Origin: Owenia fusiformis
Lineage: Eukaryota; Annelida; Polychaeta; Sabellida; Oweniidae
NCBI GenBank assembly: GCA_903813345.2
Contig: CAIIXF020000005.1
Coordinates: 12,713,375 to 12,777,374 of the forward strand
Direction of reading: 5' to 3'
DNA length: 64,000 nt
The notes under the pieces are model-generated. The model saw only the letters and a list, made by a program, of their open reading frames with translations. It ran no database searches and was not told the DNA's origin. The position numbers were made by a program, and so were the translations under genes. Positions 13,901 through 24,700 of the stretch are shown piece by piece (the stretch's first letter is position 1; each line of letters begins with the position of its first letter).

Positions 13901-16900
13901 GGTAAAGGAAATGAAGGATTAAAACTAGGTCAGGAAAATAAAGAGAAAGAGCATGAAGAACATGAACGAGAGGTAAATGATAAAGAAAATAAAGGACTGA
14001 AACTAGGTCAATTGAGCAAAGAAGATAAAGAGAGAGTTCTTGAAGAGCACAGAGAAGAGGCCAAAGGTAAAGAAAATAAAGGATTGAAACTAGGTCAACT
14101 GAGCCAGGAAGATAAAGGGAGAGTTCTTGAAGAACACAAAGAGGCCAAAGGTAAAGAAAATAAAGTAAAGGAAAATAAAGAGGATAAAGAGAAAAATCGT
14201 GAGGACAACCTACCAGAAGCTAAAATGAAAAAAAGAAGTTTAGACATTGTCGATGAAGACGAGGAACGATTTAAACCAAGAAGACAACCACTTAAAGATG
14301 GCAAGGAGAAAGAAAGAAAAACATTGGCAGAACTTGAGGAGAAATTGGCAGAACGTATGGAAGCTCAAAGGTTAAGACAGGAAGAACGCGAGGAAAAAAC
14401 AGCAGAACTAAAAGAAGATCAAATGTTGAGACAAGAAGAACGCGAGGAGAAAATAGCAGAACTTAGAGAAGAAAAAAGGTTAGGACAAGAAGAACGTGAA
14501 CAGAAAATGGCAGAACTTAGAGAAGAACAAAGATTGAGACAAGAAGAACGCGAAAAGAAAATTGCAGAACTTAAAGAAGAACAGAGTTTAAGACAAGAAG
14601 AACGCAAACAGAAAATTGCAGAACTTAAAGAAGAACAAGGGTTAAGACAAGAAGAACTTGAGGAAAGAATTGCAGAACATAAGGAATTCGAAGCAAGCAA
14701 GCCAGATAAAACTCCTGAAGAAATGGAAAAACTCAGAGAAGAACAAAGGCTGAGACAAGAAGAACGCGAAGAGAAAATTGCAGAACTTAGAGAAGAACAA
14801 AAATTGAGACAAGAAGAACGCGAAGAGAAAATGGCAAAACTCAGAGAAGAACAAAGGTTGAGACAAGAAGAACGTGAGCAGAAAATGGCAGAACTCAAGG
14901 AAGCCAAAATGTTGAGACAAATAGAACGCGAGGAGAAAATGGCAGAACTCAAGGAAGCCAAAATGTTGAGACAAATAGAACGCGAGGAGAAAATTGCAGA
15001 ACTTAAGGAAGTCAAAAGGTTGAGACAAGAAGAACGTAAGAACACAGGAATAGATTACGCAGGAAAAAATTTGGAATGAATCAAATATGAATTTTGATAC
15101 ATCAATTGAAAGAACTTAGAAATAGAACCAATATATACTAGAGCTATCGAATATAAACCTCGAACATATATAATTTCTAATGTACATCAAATATGAATAA
15201 ACATGATGTGATTATACTGAAAAAAGCTTATATCATTTTTCAAGGACAAGCAAAGGCAATGACATTTTAATGTCACCATTGTTTTACTGATTTCATATGT
15301 ATTCAAACACATATTTACTCCACAACATATAACATTCATACAGAATATCAGATAATTTTGATTGATATCATTTTTATCGATAAGTTGATTCATACCAAAT
15401 ATCAACACTAGTGAGCGAAGCAAATGAGTGTTGATATATGAAAAGATATCACAAAAATGATCTGATATTGGGTTAATCCCATAATTACAATCAAAAATTT
15501 AAAAAATCTATTTTTATTTGTTTATCATACAGATATGAGACTGATAGATGTAGATGTGGACCCATGTGTAGATATCAGGCACATATGGGGATGCTAGCGA
15601 TTTTCTGAAAAACATCACACAGATCTCAAGATTTGCAATATTATTGGCTGTTCTTATACAGATAACAAAATGATCTTGATATAAAAGTACATATACACTT
15701 GTACATATATCATTCAGGCACATACAGTATACACTTGTACATATATAATTCAGACACATATACACCTGTACATATATCATTCAGGCACATATGCACATGT
15801 ACATATATCATTCAGGCACATACAGTATACACTTGTACATATATAATTCAGACACATATACACCTGTACATATATCATTCAGGCACATATGGACATGTTT
15901 CATTCAGGCACATACACACTTGTACATATATCATTCAGGCACATTTGCACATGTACATATTTCATTCAGACACATATACACCTGTACATATATCATTCAG
16001 GCACATATGGACATGTTTCATTCAGGCACATACACACTTGTACATATATCATTCAGGCACATATGCACATGTACATATTTCATTCAGGCACATATATACT
16101 TGTACATATTTCATTCAGGCACTTAATTCTACACTTAATTGTATATTTAATTATCCTTACCCAGTTTCAGGGTGTGAATCCTCGTAGATAATCCTTTCTG
16201 ATTCTTTCTTTTTCTCCAATATGTTATAGACCCACTGAAATAAAAAAAATGCAGTCTTTCATGTTATAGCCTCTTTCTTATAAATAGAGAATATAAAAAG
16301 GATGAATGAGACTTAAACAGAAGTCACGAAATCAACTGCAGACGATCAGCTGACGATTTAACTGCTATTTTAAGGCCACTCAATTATGAATTATACCTGG
16401 CATGCATATTATTAGCTGCCAGCTATTGAGTCAAACCCAAACGCTGACCTACATAATGGTTTTTTCTGCCTATTTAAGCCGCAACTAACAGTGACAAGCG
16501 ATCTGTTCGCTATATTTCAAGAAGTGGCTTTTTCACTATCAATTATGTTACAGTGGCATAAAAATTAAAGTAAAAGCTTGATCGATATTTACTTCAAAAT
16601 GACGAGTTTACTTTATTCAGATTACCTATGAGTTGATCATAAAATAGCAAATTGAATCGTCAGCCAACAGCCGGCAGTTGAATTCGTGAATGCTAGCTTA
16701 GTATTAGAATAATATGTGAATTAAGGCTCCAATAAATTAATTATCTGTTTGTATAATTTAAAGAAAATAAAATGCATTATTCTAATCCCATCTCCCCATC
16801 ATGATAAACCATGATATCTCATTTATTCTCAGCCTTGAGCTGTTTCTAGTGAAACAGAAAGTGGCTATGAGTATCAAAATGTCATCTCGTATGATGCTTT

Positions 16901-19365
16901 AGACTTTTCCATTTAGAAACGAATTGAAGGAGGCATAATGACAAAATATAACTATGTACATGCTAAATTGACACAAATAGTTGCAAATGTGAAACATATT
17001 TTTTGAGACACCAACTGCTGAATGCCAATCTTTGATAACAATGGCAGCTATAACAATATGTCATCACTATAAAGTGAGCATTTAAGTATTAATGCTCAAA
17101 AGTTTGGAGAATTTGAAAATATAGATAATGCCAGGGGACAGCAAATCCCACTGAATGTCTTGTAAAGTAAGAAAAGTATATGATAACAGAATGGGTACAT
17201 ACTGTATAAGTGGTATTTAATCCGAGTGGTTAATTTTCCGAATGGTCAAATTTCATCATTTTCCTAATTTTATTTTTCCTAATGACAAGAAACTTCCCAT
17301 TGGATAACATTATAAAGACAATATTTCCGACATTTAATTTTCCGAACCTGGCAAAAATTAGGAAATAGGAAAATTAAATGATTAGGCAAAATAACCACTT
17401 ATACAGTATATTGAATCCCCTTAGTACTTTTCAAAAATGCCATATTGGCTGAACCATCACAAAATTAAGTATTGTGCTTCAATGAATATATATTTAAACA
17501 GCCACAAAATTGTCACCAAGACACATGCAATCAATGATAATCTTTTTTTCACAAAACATTACTAAAACTAAGTTCTAGGAAATTCCGAAAAAATATGTTG
17601 CAACCACAAAAACAGTGAGGTCAATAGAATATTAAAGGAACATTCCTGGCCAGACCATTTCTCTTCTTATATGGTAGCTATAACCATATATATACTTTCC
17701 ATATTTAGCAAAACAGGGAAAAGTGTTTTATATAGTCAATATTGATCACTTGAAAATAAAGTGCTGAATTCCAGTAGGCTGCCATCTTTTAGTATTTCAC
17801 TCAGGAAGTGATGTCATCGACTCTCAACTTTGCATATAACATTATAAGGAGCTATTAAGAATTACAAAAACCAGCTGTGCATTCTTTTTCAATTTTGTCT
17901 ATGATTTAATCCTTCTATAAGTCTCTTCTATTATTCTAAGCTGACAAACTCTGAAAATATTTTTGCACATAAAGTAAGAACCACTTGTCAAGAAGTGATT
18001 TTGTGCTACTTCCCTATACTGTTATATGCAAGGTCATGGAAGTTGAGAGTCGATGACATCACTTCCTGAGTAAAATCTTAAAAGATGGCAGCTTACTGGA
18101 AATGAGCACTACATTTTTAAATTATCAATATTGACTATATTAAACATTTCCTGGTGTTTTGCTAAATATGGAAAGTATAAATATGATTATAGCTATCACA
18201 TCAGGATAGAAAAGGTTTGGCCAGGAATGTTCCTTTAAAGAAATACAGCTGAAAAATAATATAACTTTTCACAACAAAGCAGAGAAATAATAGAAATTAT
18301 AGAAAGCCCATAAATAAACTGAGGAGAAATTATTCACTCTCTTATGTCATAACAATTACGTATTGGTCACGAGTGTGCAATATACAAAACTTAACTAGAA
18401 AACAACAACTCCATGGAGTAGGACATCCCACTGAATGAAACGTAACATTGCTGAACCATTCTTCATTTTGAGCATTTTATGACAGAAACAACCAGATGAC
18501 ATTAAGATACCTGTATACTAAAGTTCTCTGCATTTAAATAAGGTAGTGTGATGTCACTGTATAACTCAGGAGTCTCCTGGACCATGTATACAGGCTGCCC
18601 AGTATATTTGGCAATGTGCTTTTCTGTGGCAGGATAGATAACAGTTGTCTTTATTTCTGAAATAGAGAAAAAATGAGTGTATAATATGCAAGGAGGGGTG
18701 TATGGACGATTTTGACGGTTGTAATAAGTTAAATAAAACATAAAGATTGCTGAAAATTTCCTTGTTATGCCTAATGACCCATAGGATTGGGGATTCAACT
18801 GCGTAAAAATAAATTCCTGAGTATTTCAGAATTCTTTTTATTCAGTTGAATCCTCAATCGTATGGTGCCATTGGTACATCTGAGCCTTGCAGCAGAACTG
18901 CAAAAGAATCCTAAAATATTTAGCAATGTATTGAGGTAGGTATTTAAGCGTGGGAGACGTGGAATATTCACCCATGTTGAAATCATTAACCTATTACTGA
19001 GACGTTCTCGGGACTATAAACCTGCATAAGTTATTACCATTGAACTCGGGTTTGGGATAAACTTCATATGTTCCATAGATGTCATTCTTCAGGGTATTCT
19101 TCATGGTTGTATCGCCTGACAGTACACCTCTTATACTCTTCTCACTGAAAGCTGTCTTCTCAACAATAACAACGGCATTGTCTTCAGAATTTTCAAATTT
19201 TCCATGTACAAACATTGTTTTCGTTTGAGCATTTTCGTTGAGTATTTTCTCAACTTTGAAGCCTTGTAAGCTCTCCAGGATATCAGATTCATGACTGTTA
19301 ATGTTGGATTGGTCCATCCTCATTTTCTTTTGAGGAATTTCATCTTTTGTTCCAGAATTTGACAT
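7810..19365 (-). CDS. DCPS: DCPS scavenger mRNA-decapping enzyme, first four coding exons (3' end off window)
   Basis: DcpS hydrolyses the m7GpppN cap left after 3'-5' mRNA decay. Exons 19038-19365, 18511-18656, 16161-16234 and 7810-7960 join in phase to 699 nt (233 codons). Markers in order: DAVVILEKT-like block ([20 protein letters not shown]), [71 protein letters not shown] and LPLLRNIL. The Trp in DMKW corresponds to the cap-stacking Trp of human DCPS. The remaining ~100 residues, including the histidine triad, were not found within 1-7809 and should lie left of the window. The start Met precedes a basic KKMRM patch, as expected for a partly nuclear enzyme. A secreted-protein gene is nested antisense in the 8.2-kb intron. 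Confidence 0.95.
8243..8345. repeat. Short tandem repeat, CATATCACTTTTTCTAAAG type
   Basis: Four imperfect copies of a unit of about 21-23 bp around TATATCACTTTTTCTAAAG. Confidence 0.5.
8580..8979. mobile_element. Large foldback element
   Basis: Inverted arms of about 130-150 bp: GTTATTTTCTGGTACAAAAT... and its complement ...ATTTTGTACCAGAAAATGTG, with TTACTAAAAGAAGACA near the loop. The loop is about 120 bp. Confidence 0.7.
9694..10843. mobile_element. Mariner-like non-autonomous element
   Basis: Terminal inverted repeats of about 95 bp starting CGAGGGTTGATCATAAA and flanked by TA on both sides (9692-9693, 10844-10845), the Tc1/mariner target. There is no transposase frame. A second element is inserted at 10226-10490. 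Confidence 0.82.
10226..10490. mobile_element. hAT-like MITE nested in the mariner-like element
   Basis: Bounded by the perfect 8-bp direct repeat AACAGTCA (10218-10225, 10491-10498). The ends share ACC/CCCATCCTCC inverted motifs, with inner arms CCCCCTGCTATAA / TTATAGCAGGGGG. More GC-rich than its surroundings. Confidence 0.75.
12099..12197 (+). CDS. Secreted repeat protein exon 1: signal peptide
   Basis: Encodes [19 protein letters not shown] followed by a polar segment ending EDEANK, in exactly 33 codons up to AAG|GTAACT. The n-, h- and c-regions with cleavage after SFA are clear. Confidence 0.85.
12099..15079 (+). CDS. Secreted, highly charged two-domain repeat protein (941 aa), novel
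   Basis: Two exons, 12099-12197 and 12353-15079, join in phase 0. I do not recognise the family. Exon 1 gives a signal peptide; exon 2 gives 19 Lys/Glu-rich repeats containing GLKLGQ, then a linker with the basic sequence KMKKRS that could be a furin-type site, then twelve 18-residue heptad-like repeats around [18 protein letters not shown]. There are no cysteines in the repeats and almost no aromatics. The protein should be extended or helical and secreted. Extracellular matrix, shell matrix or mucous secretion are possible roles, but no function is shown. The gene lies antisense within DCPS intron 3. A poly(A) signal follows at 15196. The exon 1 leader is preceded by a TTTTTAG acceptor-like site at 12091, so a 5' UTR exon may lie upstream. 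Confidence 0.82.
12353..15079 (+). CDS. Secreted repeat protein exon 2: two repeat arrays
   Basis: Acceptor TTCTAG; 908 codons. The first residues, [18 protein letters not shown], are already a degenerate copy of the repeat. Units 1-19 (about 12568-14160) come as a long form of about 29 residues ([15 protein letters not shown] then [12 protein letters not shown]) and a short form of about 26 ([12 protein letters not shown]). From 14299 to 15040 the repeat changes to an 18-residue coiled-coil type with one interruption ([14 protein letters not shown]). Terminates AGKNLE then TGA. Near-identical DNA between units indicates recent unequal exchange. Confidence 0.85.
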   Translation, partial: NEGLALGKLTNEERQMVQMERNQMKAEEASNKAKGKAGKSSQVDADQALEENKAGGKGKGKDEQASKSKGKDNKGLKLGQLSKEDKERVLEEHKERAKENKGLKLGQENKEKLFEEHEPEVKDKENEGLKLGQLSQEDKERVLEEHKEEAKGKENEGLKLGQENKEKELDEHKPEVKGKENKGLKLGQLSQEDKERVIEEHREEAKGEENKGLKLGQLSQEDKERVIEEHKEEAKGKENEGLKLGQENKEKELDEHKPEVKGKENKGLKLGQLSQEDKERVIEEHKEEAKGKENKGLKLGQLSQEDKERVLEEHKEEAKGKENKGLKLGQENKEKEHEEHEREVNDKENKGLKLGQLSKEDKERVLEEHREEAKGKENKGLKLGQLSQEDKERVLEEHKEEAKGKENNGLKLGQLSQEDKERVLEEHKEEAKGKGNEGLKLGQGNKEKKLEEHEREVKDKENKGLKLGQLSEENKERVLEEHKEEAKGKENKGLKLGQLSQEDKERVIEEHKEEAKGKGNEGLKLGQENKEKEHEEHEREVNDKENKGLKLGQLSKEDKERVLEEHREEAKGKENKGLKLGQLSQEDKGRVLEEHKEAKGKENKVKENKEDKEKNREDNLPEAKMKKRSLDIVDEDEERFKPRRQPLKDGKEKERKTLAELEEKLAERMEAQRLRQEEREEKTAELKEDQMLRQEEREEKIAELREEKRLGQEEREQKMAELREEQRLRQEEREKKIAELKEEQSLRQEERKQKIAELKEEQGLRQEELEERIAEHKEFEASKPDKTPEEMEKLREEQRLRQEEREEKIAELREEQKLRQEEREEKMAKLREEQRLRQEEREQKMAELKEAKMLRQIEREEKMAELKEAKMLRQIEREEKIAELKEVKRLRQEERKNTGIDYAGKNLE
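15196..15201 (+). terminator. Poly(A) signal AATAAA, secreted repeat protein gene
   Basis: AATAAA 117 bp after the stop codon, followed by a TG-containing stretch (ACATGATGTGATTA). Confidence 0.55.
15700..16125. repeat. 31-bp minisatellite beside DCPS exon 3
   Basis: About 14 copies of a unit reading TACATATATCATTCAGGCAC plus a variable ATATGCACATG-like part. It produces spurious open frames in all three plus frames. It ends about 40 bp from the DCPS exon 3 donor. Confidence 0.85.
16161..16234 (-). CDS. DCPS: DCPS exon 3
   Basis: A short 74-nt exon encoding [19 protein letters not shown] then SHPETG, matching the DcpS WVYNILDKK segment. Acceptor TTTCAG, donor GG|GTAAGG. It is followed within about 40 nt by a 31-bp minisatellite. 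Confidence 0.93.
16324..16689. mobile_element. TIR element (MITE)
   Basis: Ends TCACGAAATCAACTGC...CAGCTGACGATT and the complementary AATCGTCAGCC...GCAGTTGAATTCGTGA, about 35 bp each. 366 bp, noncoding. Confidence 0.65.
16787..16890. repeat. Dispersed repeat, second copy at 61910-62010
   Basis: CCATCATGATAAACCATGAT...AGTGAAACAGAAAG is matched with some divergence by CCATCATGATACACCATGAC...GGTGAAACAGAAAG near 61920. Family unknown. Confidence 0.5.
17210..17408. mobile_element. Short TIR element (MITE)
   Basis: Ends TACTGTATAAGTGG and CCACTTATACAGTA. 199 bp, with CCGAATGG / ATTTTCCGAA internal motifs. Confidence 0.65.
17636..18234. mobile_element. TTAA-flanked foldback element, type a
   Basis: Flanked by TTAA (17632-17635, 18235-18238). 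Ends AGGAACATTCCTGGCCA / TGGCCAGGAATGTTCCT. The arms continue inward for over 200 bp (GGAAGTGATGTCATCGACTC on one side and its complement on the other). TTAA targeting suggests a piggyBac-type transposase; this is inference. Confidence 0.75.
18511..18656 (-). CDS. DCPS: DCPS exon 2
   Basis: Codes [18 protein letters not shown] through [15 protein letters not shown]. Acceptor TTTCAG, donor CAG|GTATCT, ends in phase 0. Confidence 0.95.
19038..19365 (-). CDS. DCPS: DCPS exon 1
   Basis: Codes from [17 protein letters not shown] through [20 protein letters not shown] to VYPKPEFN, the N-terminal swapped domain of DcpS. Donor G|GTAATA. Confidence 0.95.
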
Positions 19366-20039
19366 TTTTAAAACTCCCGGAAATGAAATATTAAAAATAG
19401 AGAAGTTGAATACTCGTTAGATAAAAGATAAAATTGATTTCCATGTCCTTGTATTTACGCTAATTTAGTGCATATAGGAGAACAGTAATATACATTCAAC
19501 TTGTTAGGTATGTTTCATAATATGCCATTATGTAATTATCATCTAAAAGCCATATAACTTGTCATTCAATTACTAGGTCAAAGTAGTGACCTACTTAAAA
19601 AGTTTTACTTTTGGTTTCACTTTCACTATTTGTTTCAGCTTTTGGTACAACTTCCCACTATCCGTTGAACCTGGGTATGCAATTTGATAGATTGGTATGG
19701 GATGGGGACATACTGATGGAACTGGTATCTGAGTGTTAGCCTAAGATTTTCACCAAAGTTTGTATATACAGATACAGTGAACCCCCTGGGAAAAGAAATC
19801 AATTTCATATTGACATAAGTCAATGAATATAAAGAGGAGAGGGGTTCAATCTGAAACACAATTAATTTTGTTTTGATGCTCCATAGAAACATTGACCAAG
19901 TACATTCCATCACGCACTGTTGTTGTTTGGCTCATGGTAATTTTCCTGTAAACAAGACAGTCACCCCAGTGTTGACTCTTATAATGATTGTGCACACAAC
20001 ATCATTCTAATTTAAGATAACAAGATACTTAAATGAGGT
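19366..20039. other. Contactin-DCPS intergenic region / DCPS upstream region
   Basis: About 0.67 kb separating the contactin poly(A) signal from the DCPS start codon on the same strand. No TATA box is obvious. A minus-strand segment at 19635-19913 is open, but it has no recognisable domain and is most simply DCPS 5' flank. Confidence 0.4.
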
Positions 20040-20052
20040 AAAAATTGAATTC

Positions 20053-20058
20053 TTTATT
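20053..20058 (-). terminator. Poly(A) signal AATAAA, contactin
   Basis: Minus-strand GTAAATAAAGAATTC, the first clean AATAAA placed to end the contactin mRNA before the DCPS start region at 19365. Confidence 0.5.
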
Positions 20059-20199
20059 TACAAAAATCATACAATCAATATATTATTTACAACACTGGCA
20101 AGAAATTACAATACATTTCAGCAGCTGATATCTTTACAAAAACTTAACACCTTCATGTACTAGCCTACGTTTGTATTTCTGTTATAAGTCATAAATGGT

Positions 20200-20480
20200 A
20201 CACATGTTTTATCATTGCCTTATATGGTACACATACCTTATATGGTACTCATTATTACCATCATTGCCTTATATGGTACTCATTGTTACCATCATTGCCT
20301 TATATGGTGAAAATCTTTAATCACTGCCAAAGATGGCACATCTTATATTATTACCTAATGTGGACATGTTTCATCATAATGTTGCCTTATATGGTACACA
20401 TAGCTTATATAATTATATAATGTCATAAATGTACACATTCATGTTTTATCATTGCCTTATATGGTACACATACCTTACAT
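20200..20480. repeat. Irregular tandem repeat in contactin 3' UTR
   Basis: Repeated CATTGCCTTATATGGTACACA and CATTGCCTTATATGGTACTC units in irregular spacing. Confidence 0.55.
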
Positions 20481-21695
20481 GTTTTTATTTAATTATATTC
20501 AGATATTTGAGCAGTTATATCTTATATGCATCTAATGATATATTTACAAATTTTACATGTTGATATTTATGTGATTGAACATTTGGGAAAACAATTCTAA
20601 CTGAGCAAATTACTTGAAATGGGATTGAAAACAATTACCAAACCTACAAAATTAGATTTTCCTACAATCTAAGCTGATCAATTATTTTGTTGGGCTTAAA
20701 AGCTACAGCAAGAAAGTTTAATTATTGGAAACAACCTGATAAAGCATGCCACTGTTTTTTATAAAGTTGTTTAAGATAACAAAAATGTCTAAATTCATTA
20801 AAATTGAGATTACTTCTAAATTACCAAAATCAAAATCGGATGAAATCGAATAATCTGAGCAAGTTCAAATCATCGTTATTGTTCCTCCTTTAATATACCT
20901 GATTCTGGGAACTGAATGAAATGATGAGACTAAACTGATCTCATACTTTAACAGTGTACCTCTACTTCCAGTAAAACACAAGTATGAACACATGCTCTAA
21001 CTATCAGCAATATTACTATCAGTACATGGGATGTGTAGTGAGTTATTCATACATTTTTATATTTTATCTACAACTGTACATTTATGCACAAAAATCCAAT
21101 TGGTTAATATTTTGATAAAAAATAGATGGCATCCATCTTTTAGTTAATAAAGCACATAAGTCTGACAGGGGCATAGCCGGTTTGACAAAGGTTTGACATG
21201 GGGGTTCACCTCTGGAAATTTACAAAATATTTATTTTTCTTTTTTGTTTTGACAACTAGTTTTAACAAGACAGAAAGTTGTAGTGAGAAAATAAAATGTT
21301 AATGCATGCATGGTTCTAAAAAATACAAATTACATCTCACACTGTTTATTCATTAGTACATGGTATTTTCAGGGTACTATACTCTTCTATTTAGATAGAA
21401 TTCTTGAAAGGGTATCCGATTGGTCATTTTTTCATGCCTTGGCTATTAGGCTGGAACCAATTTTCAATGTACATGATTGATGAAAAAGAATTCTATCCAA
21501 ACAAACTAATCTTATTAGTCAATATTCTAAAGTCAAACCTTGATATTGCAACCACTTTTCTTACACAATTTACAAACTATGATGTCACAATAAAACATTT
21601 TTCTTTTAATTGTAAGTCCAGTTAGTCCATTGCAGCTGGTCTTAATGTTTACGTATCGCTGAATTTTTGTTTTTTCTCAAGCCTGCTTAGCAGTC

Positions 21696-21778
21696 CTAAA
21701 GATGTCGCCACAGTGTTGATAATATTGTTGCTATAGTGATGATGATGCTTGATGGATGGAATATAGTACTTGATGAAA
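21696..21778 (-). CDS. CONT: Contactin exon 26: C-terminal hydrophobic tail and stop
   Basis: Encodes VSSSTIFHPSSIIITIATIL, then STLWRHL and TAG. A Ser-rich possible omega site, a short spacer and a hydrophobic stretch fit a GPI-attachment signal as in other contactins. The tail ends in basic WRHL and is modestly hydrophobic, so anchoring is inferred rather than certain. Confidence 0.85.
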
Positions 21779-24700
21779 CTGAAATACAAAAATATGTAAT
21801 GCAGTTAAAACGAACTTCTGAAATGAATGTTCAGAGTTGGCACTTGGTTGGTTGATTGTGAACAATTAACAAACAAACAAACAAATAGAAAATACAAAAG
21901 AAGATAAGATTTAAAGATTTTAATTCAAACTGAACTAAATAATTACGATCCATCAAAATATTTCATAGACAGCTGTAAGGAATACACTTGTAGAAAAGTA
22001 TGGAAAATGCTAAATTATTGCAAACAACAGTACATTTATATCTGTATTGTATGTGGAAAATTTCCCGATATTTTCTTTATGAATTTTCATTAAAAATAAT
22101 AATCTGAGATGGAATATATCATCTAATTATTGCCATTACTGTACTTCCTCTATTTTTTCGCAAGCTATTTCGCACAAACTTATGATACAGTCAGTACTAT
22201 AATTCTGGGGCAATAAATCTGCTTGCATAAAATTCAGAGTGTGCAATTCTACTGTGAGCACATTCAAGGGGATTCCTGCATGTCAGGATCCAAAATGATC
22301 CTCTTCATGACATTGAGTAGCCCTGAGCACTACACTGTACATTACTGAACCATTGTTTGTGCCATTAGGTGATATTTCACTGAACATTACTGAACCATTC
22401 CTTGTGCCATGGGGTGATATTTTCAAAACTTCATGGGCTTGAGGGTACATTAAGGCTACAAAGCATGAGGATGTAGAGAAAGGTGAAATTTCAACTTGTG
22501 AAATCCCCGAAACTTAATAGTAGCAACTGTGATTTTTCAAAATTCGCGAAAATTAATAGCGCCGAAACATACCAGGAGTACAGTATTTCAATCTATATTT
22601 ATAGTGGATCAACTCAATCTTACCCATTGAGAAAGTAATTTCTGGCCAACTCTTGGCCCCATCCCCTCCCCTACTGTAGCCTAATACACGCAGTATGTAT
22701 ATGACCTCTGGCTCCAGCTTGTGTATGCGAACCATAGTGTTTCTCCCTGCGTCAGCCTCCATTGCGTTCTTCATGGTCTCCCCCTGTTTCCAGTACACTA
22801 CCTGAAATAAGTTAAAGAAATTGTTATGATTGCATTCTTTATGGTCTACCCCTACACTACCTAAAATATGTAAAGAAATTGTTATGATTGCATAACTTCA
22901 TGGTTTTCCCCTTCACAACCTAAAATAAGTAAAGAAATTGTTATGATTGCATTACTTCATGGTTTTTCCCTGTTTCCAGTACACTACCTGAAATACATGT
23001 AGAAATTGTTCTGACAAATGACAATTGTTATTCGGGAGGCCAATTAGTATTAAATTTGATATACAATATATAGTACTGGGGTGGTAACAGAATTGTTCAA
23101 GGGTGACAAACTGTCTCAAACTTGTGTTCTTCAGTATCTGCAATGTGGGGGTGACAATACAGGCTCCTAAAGGGGCCTGCAGTGAGTGAAGTATTATTGA
23201 AATGAGAGATAGGTATGTATAAAAACTTTATTGTATTGTATTGTATATTAATATTGGGGATCCTAAATGGGGCCTGCAGAGAGTGAAGTATTATTCAACT
23301 GCATGTATAAATACCTTATATCCTTGTAAAGGTTCCTGTGTCTGGTCAGTAATGACTCCTCTCCATATCACCTCAATAGATGTAGTAGTCAGGGTTATAA
23401 CATTCACTTCTTCAGGAGCATTCACAGGGGCTGAATATAAATATAATAACAAAAACCTTATTCATGTTATCCAAATATGTTCTTGTTTTTTTTAATTTGT
23501 TATTGTTAATTGGGTGAAAATGGGTTTCATATAGTATTTTCTTTTGTAAAGGTGGAACACTAAACAGATTTTGCTGTTATTTAAAGTCCCCGTCTAGAGT
23601 TTGAAAATATTTTTTTTATCATTTATTTACTATTTGTCAGGATTGAACAAAAGACACACTATTTCAATAATCAAATGTCATATTTAATGGGCCACTTCAA
23701 TGTTTTAGCATATCAAAAATATTTTGAAACATTAGTGATGTCACTAAGGTAACAAAAACTTTTTGAAAAAAAATGAATTTTTTTTTTCGATGTCAATCTT
23801 TTCTAAATATGCTAGACTTTCATACAAGGCATTAACATGACAAAATGTCACCACCTAAAACAATTTGGTCAATTTAAAGCAAGTTGGAAAATACCTTTTG
23901 ACCTTGAGAAGGTCATTGAGGGTCAAAGGTCAAATCTAAAGTCAGATTTGAACTTCTGAGAACTTGTAAAGTCAAATTTGAACTTCTGAAAAGATGTAGA
24001 TGATTTTGAAAAAAAAATTTGGTCAATTTGAAGCAAGTTGAAAACAGACCTTTTTGACCTTTTTTGAACTTGAGAAGGTCATTAAAGGTCAAATGTCAAA
24101 TCTAAAGTCAGATTTGAATTTCTGAGAACATGTAGATGATTTTGAAAAAAAAAAAAATTAGTCAATTTGAAGCAAGTTGAAAAAAGACCTTTTTGACCTT
24201 TTTTGACCTTGAGAAGGTCATTGAAGGTCAAATGTCAAATCTAAAGTCATATTTGAATTTCTGAGAACATGTAGATGATTTTGAAAAAAAAATTTAGTCA
24301 ATTTGAAGCAAGATGAAAAAAGACCTTTTTGACCTTTTTTGACATTGAGAAGGTCATTGAAGGTCAAATGTCAAATCTAAAGTCAGATTTGAATTTCTGA
24401 GAACATGTAGATGATTTTGAAAAAAAATTTAGTCAATTTGAAGCAAGTTGAAAAAAGACCTTTTTGACCTTTTTTGACTTTGAGAAGGTCATTGAAGGTC
24501 AAATGTCAAATCTAAAGTCAGATTTGAATTTCTGAGAACATGTAGATGATTTTGAAAAAAAAATTTAGTCAATTTGAAGCAAGTTGAAAAAAGACCTTTT
24601 TGACCTTTTTTGACTTTGAGAAGGTCATTGAAGGTCAAATGTCAAATCTAAAGTCAGATTTGAATTTAGTCAATTTGAAGCAAGTTGAAAAAAGACCTTT

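Larger units (their letters stand above)
20040..21695 (-). other. Probable contactin 3' UTR
   Basis: About 1.65 kb between the contactin stop and an AATAAA on the same strand. It has no coding features and contains a short ATGG-type tandem repeat at 20200-20480. The extent is inferred from the first good poly(A) signal. Confidence 0.5.

Noticed and set aside
14095-15045. Antisense Ser/Leu/Phe-rich frames opposite the repeat protein
   Set aside because: Shadows of the Glu/Lys-rich repeat on the other strand; composition mirrors it exactly.
15699-16191. Three overlapping Tyr/Ile/His-rich open frames
   Set aside because: All come from the 31-bp minisatellite, which happens to be open in every frame; no splice, start or domain support.
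19635-19913. 92-codon minus-strand frame upstream of DCPS
   Set aside because: No recognisable domain; an acceptor-like TTTACAG nearby makes a 5' UTR exon possible, but coding is not supported.
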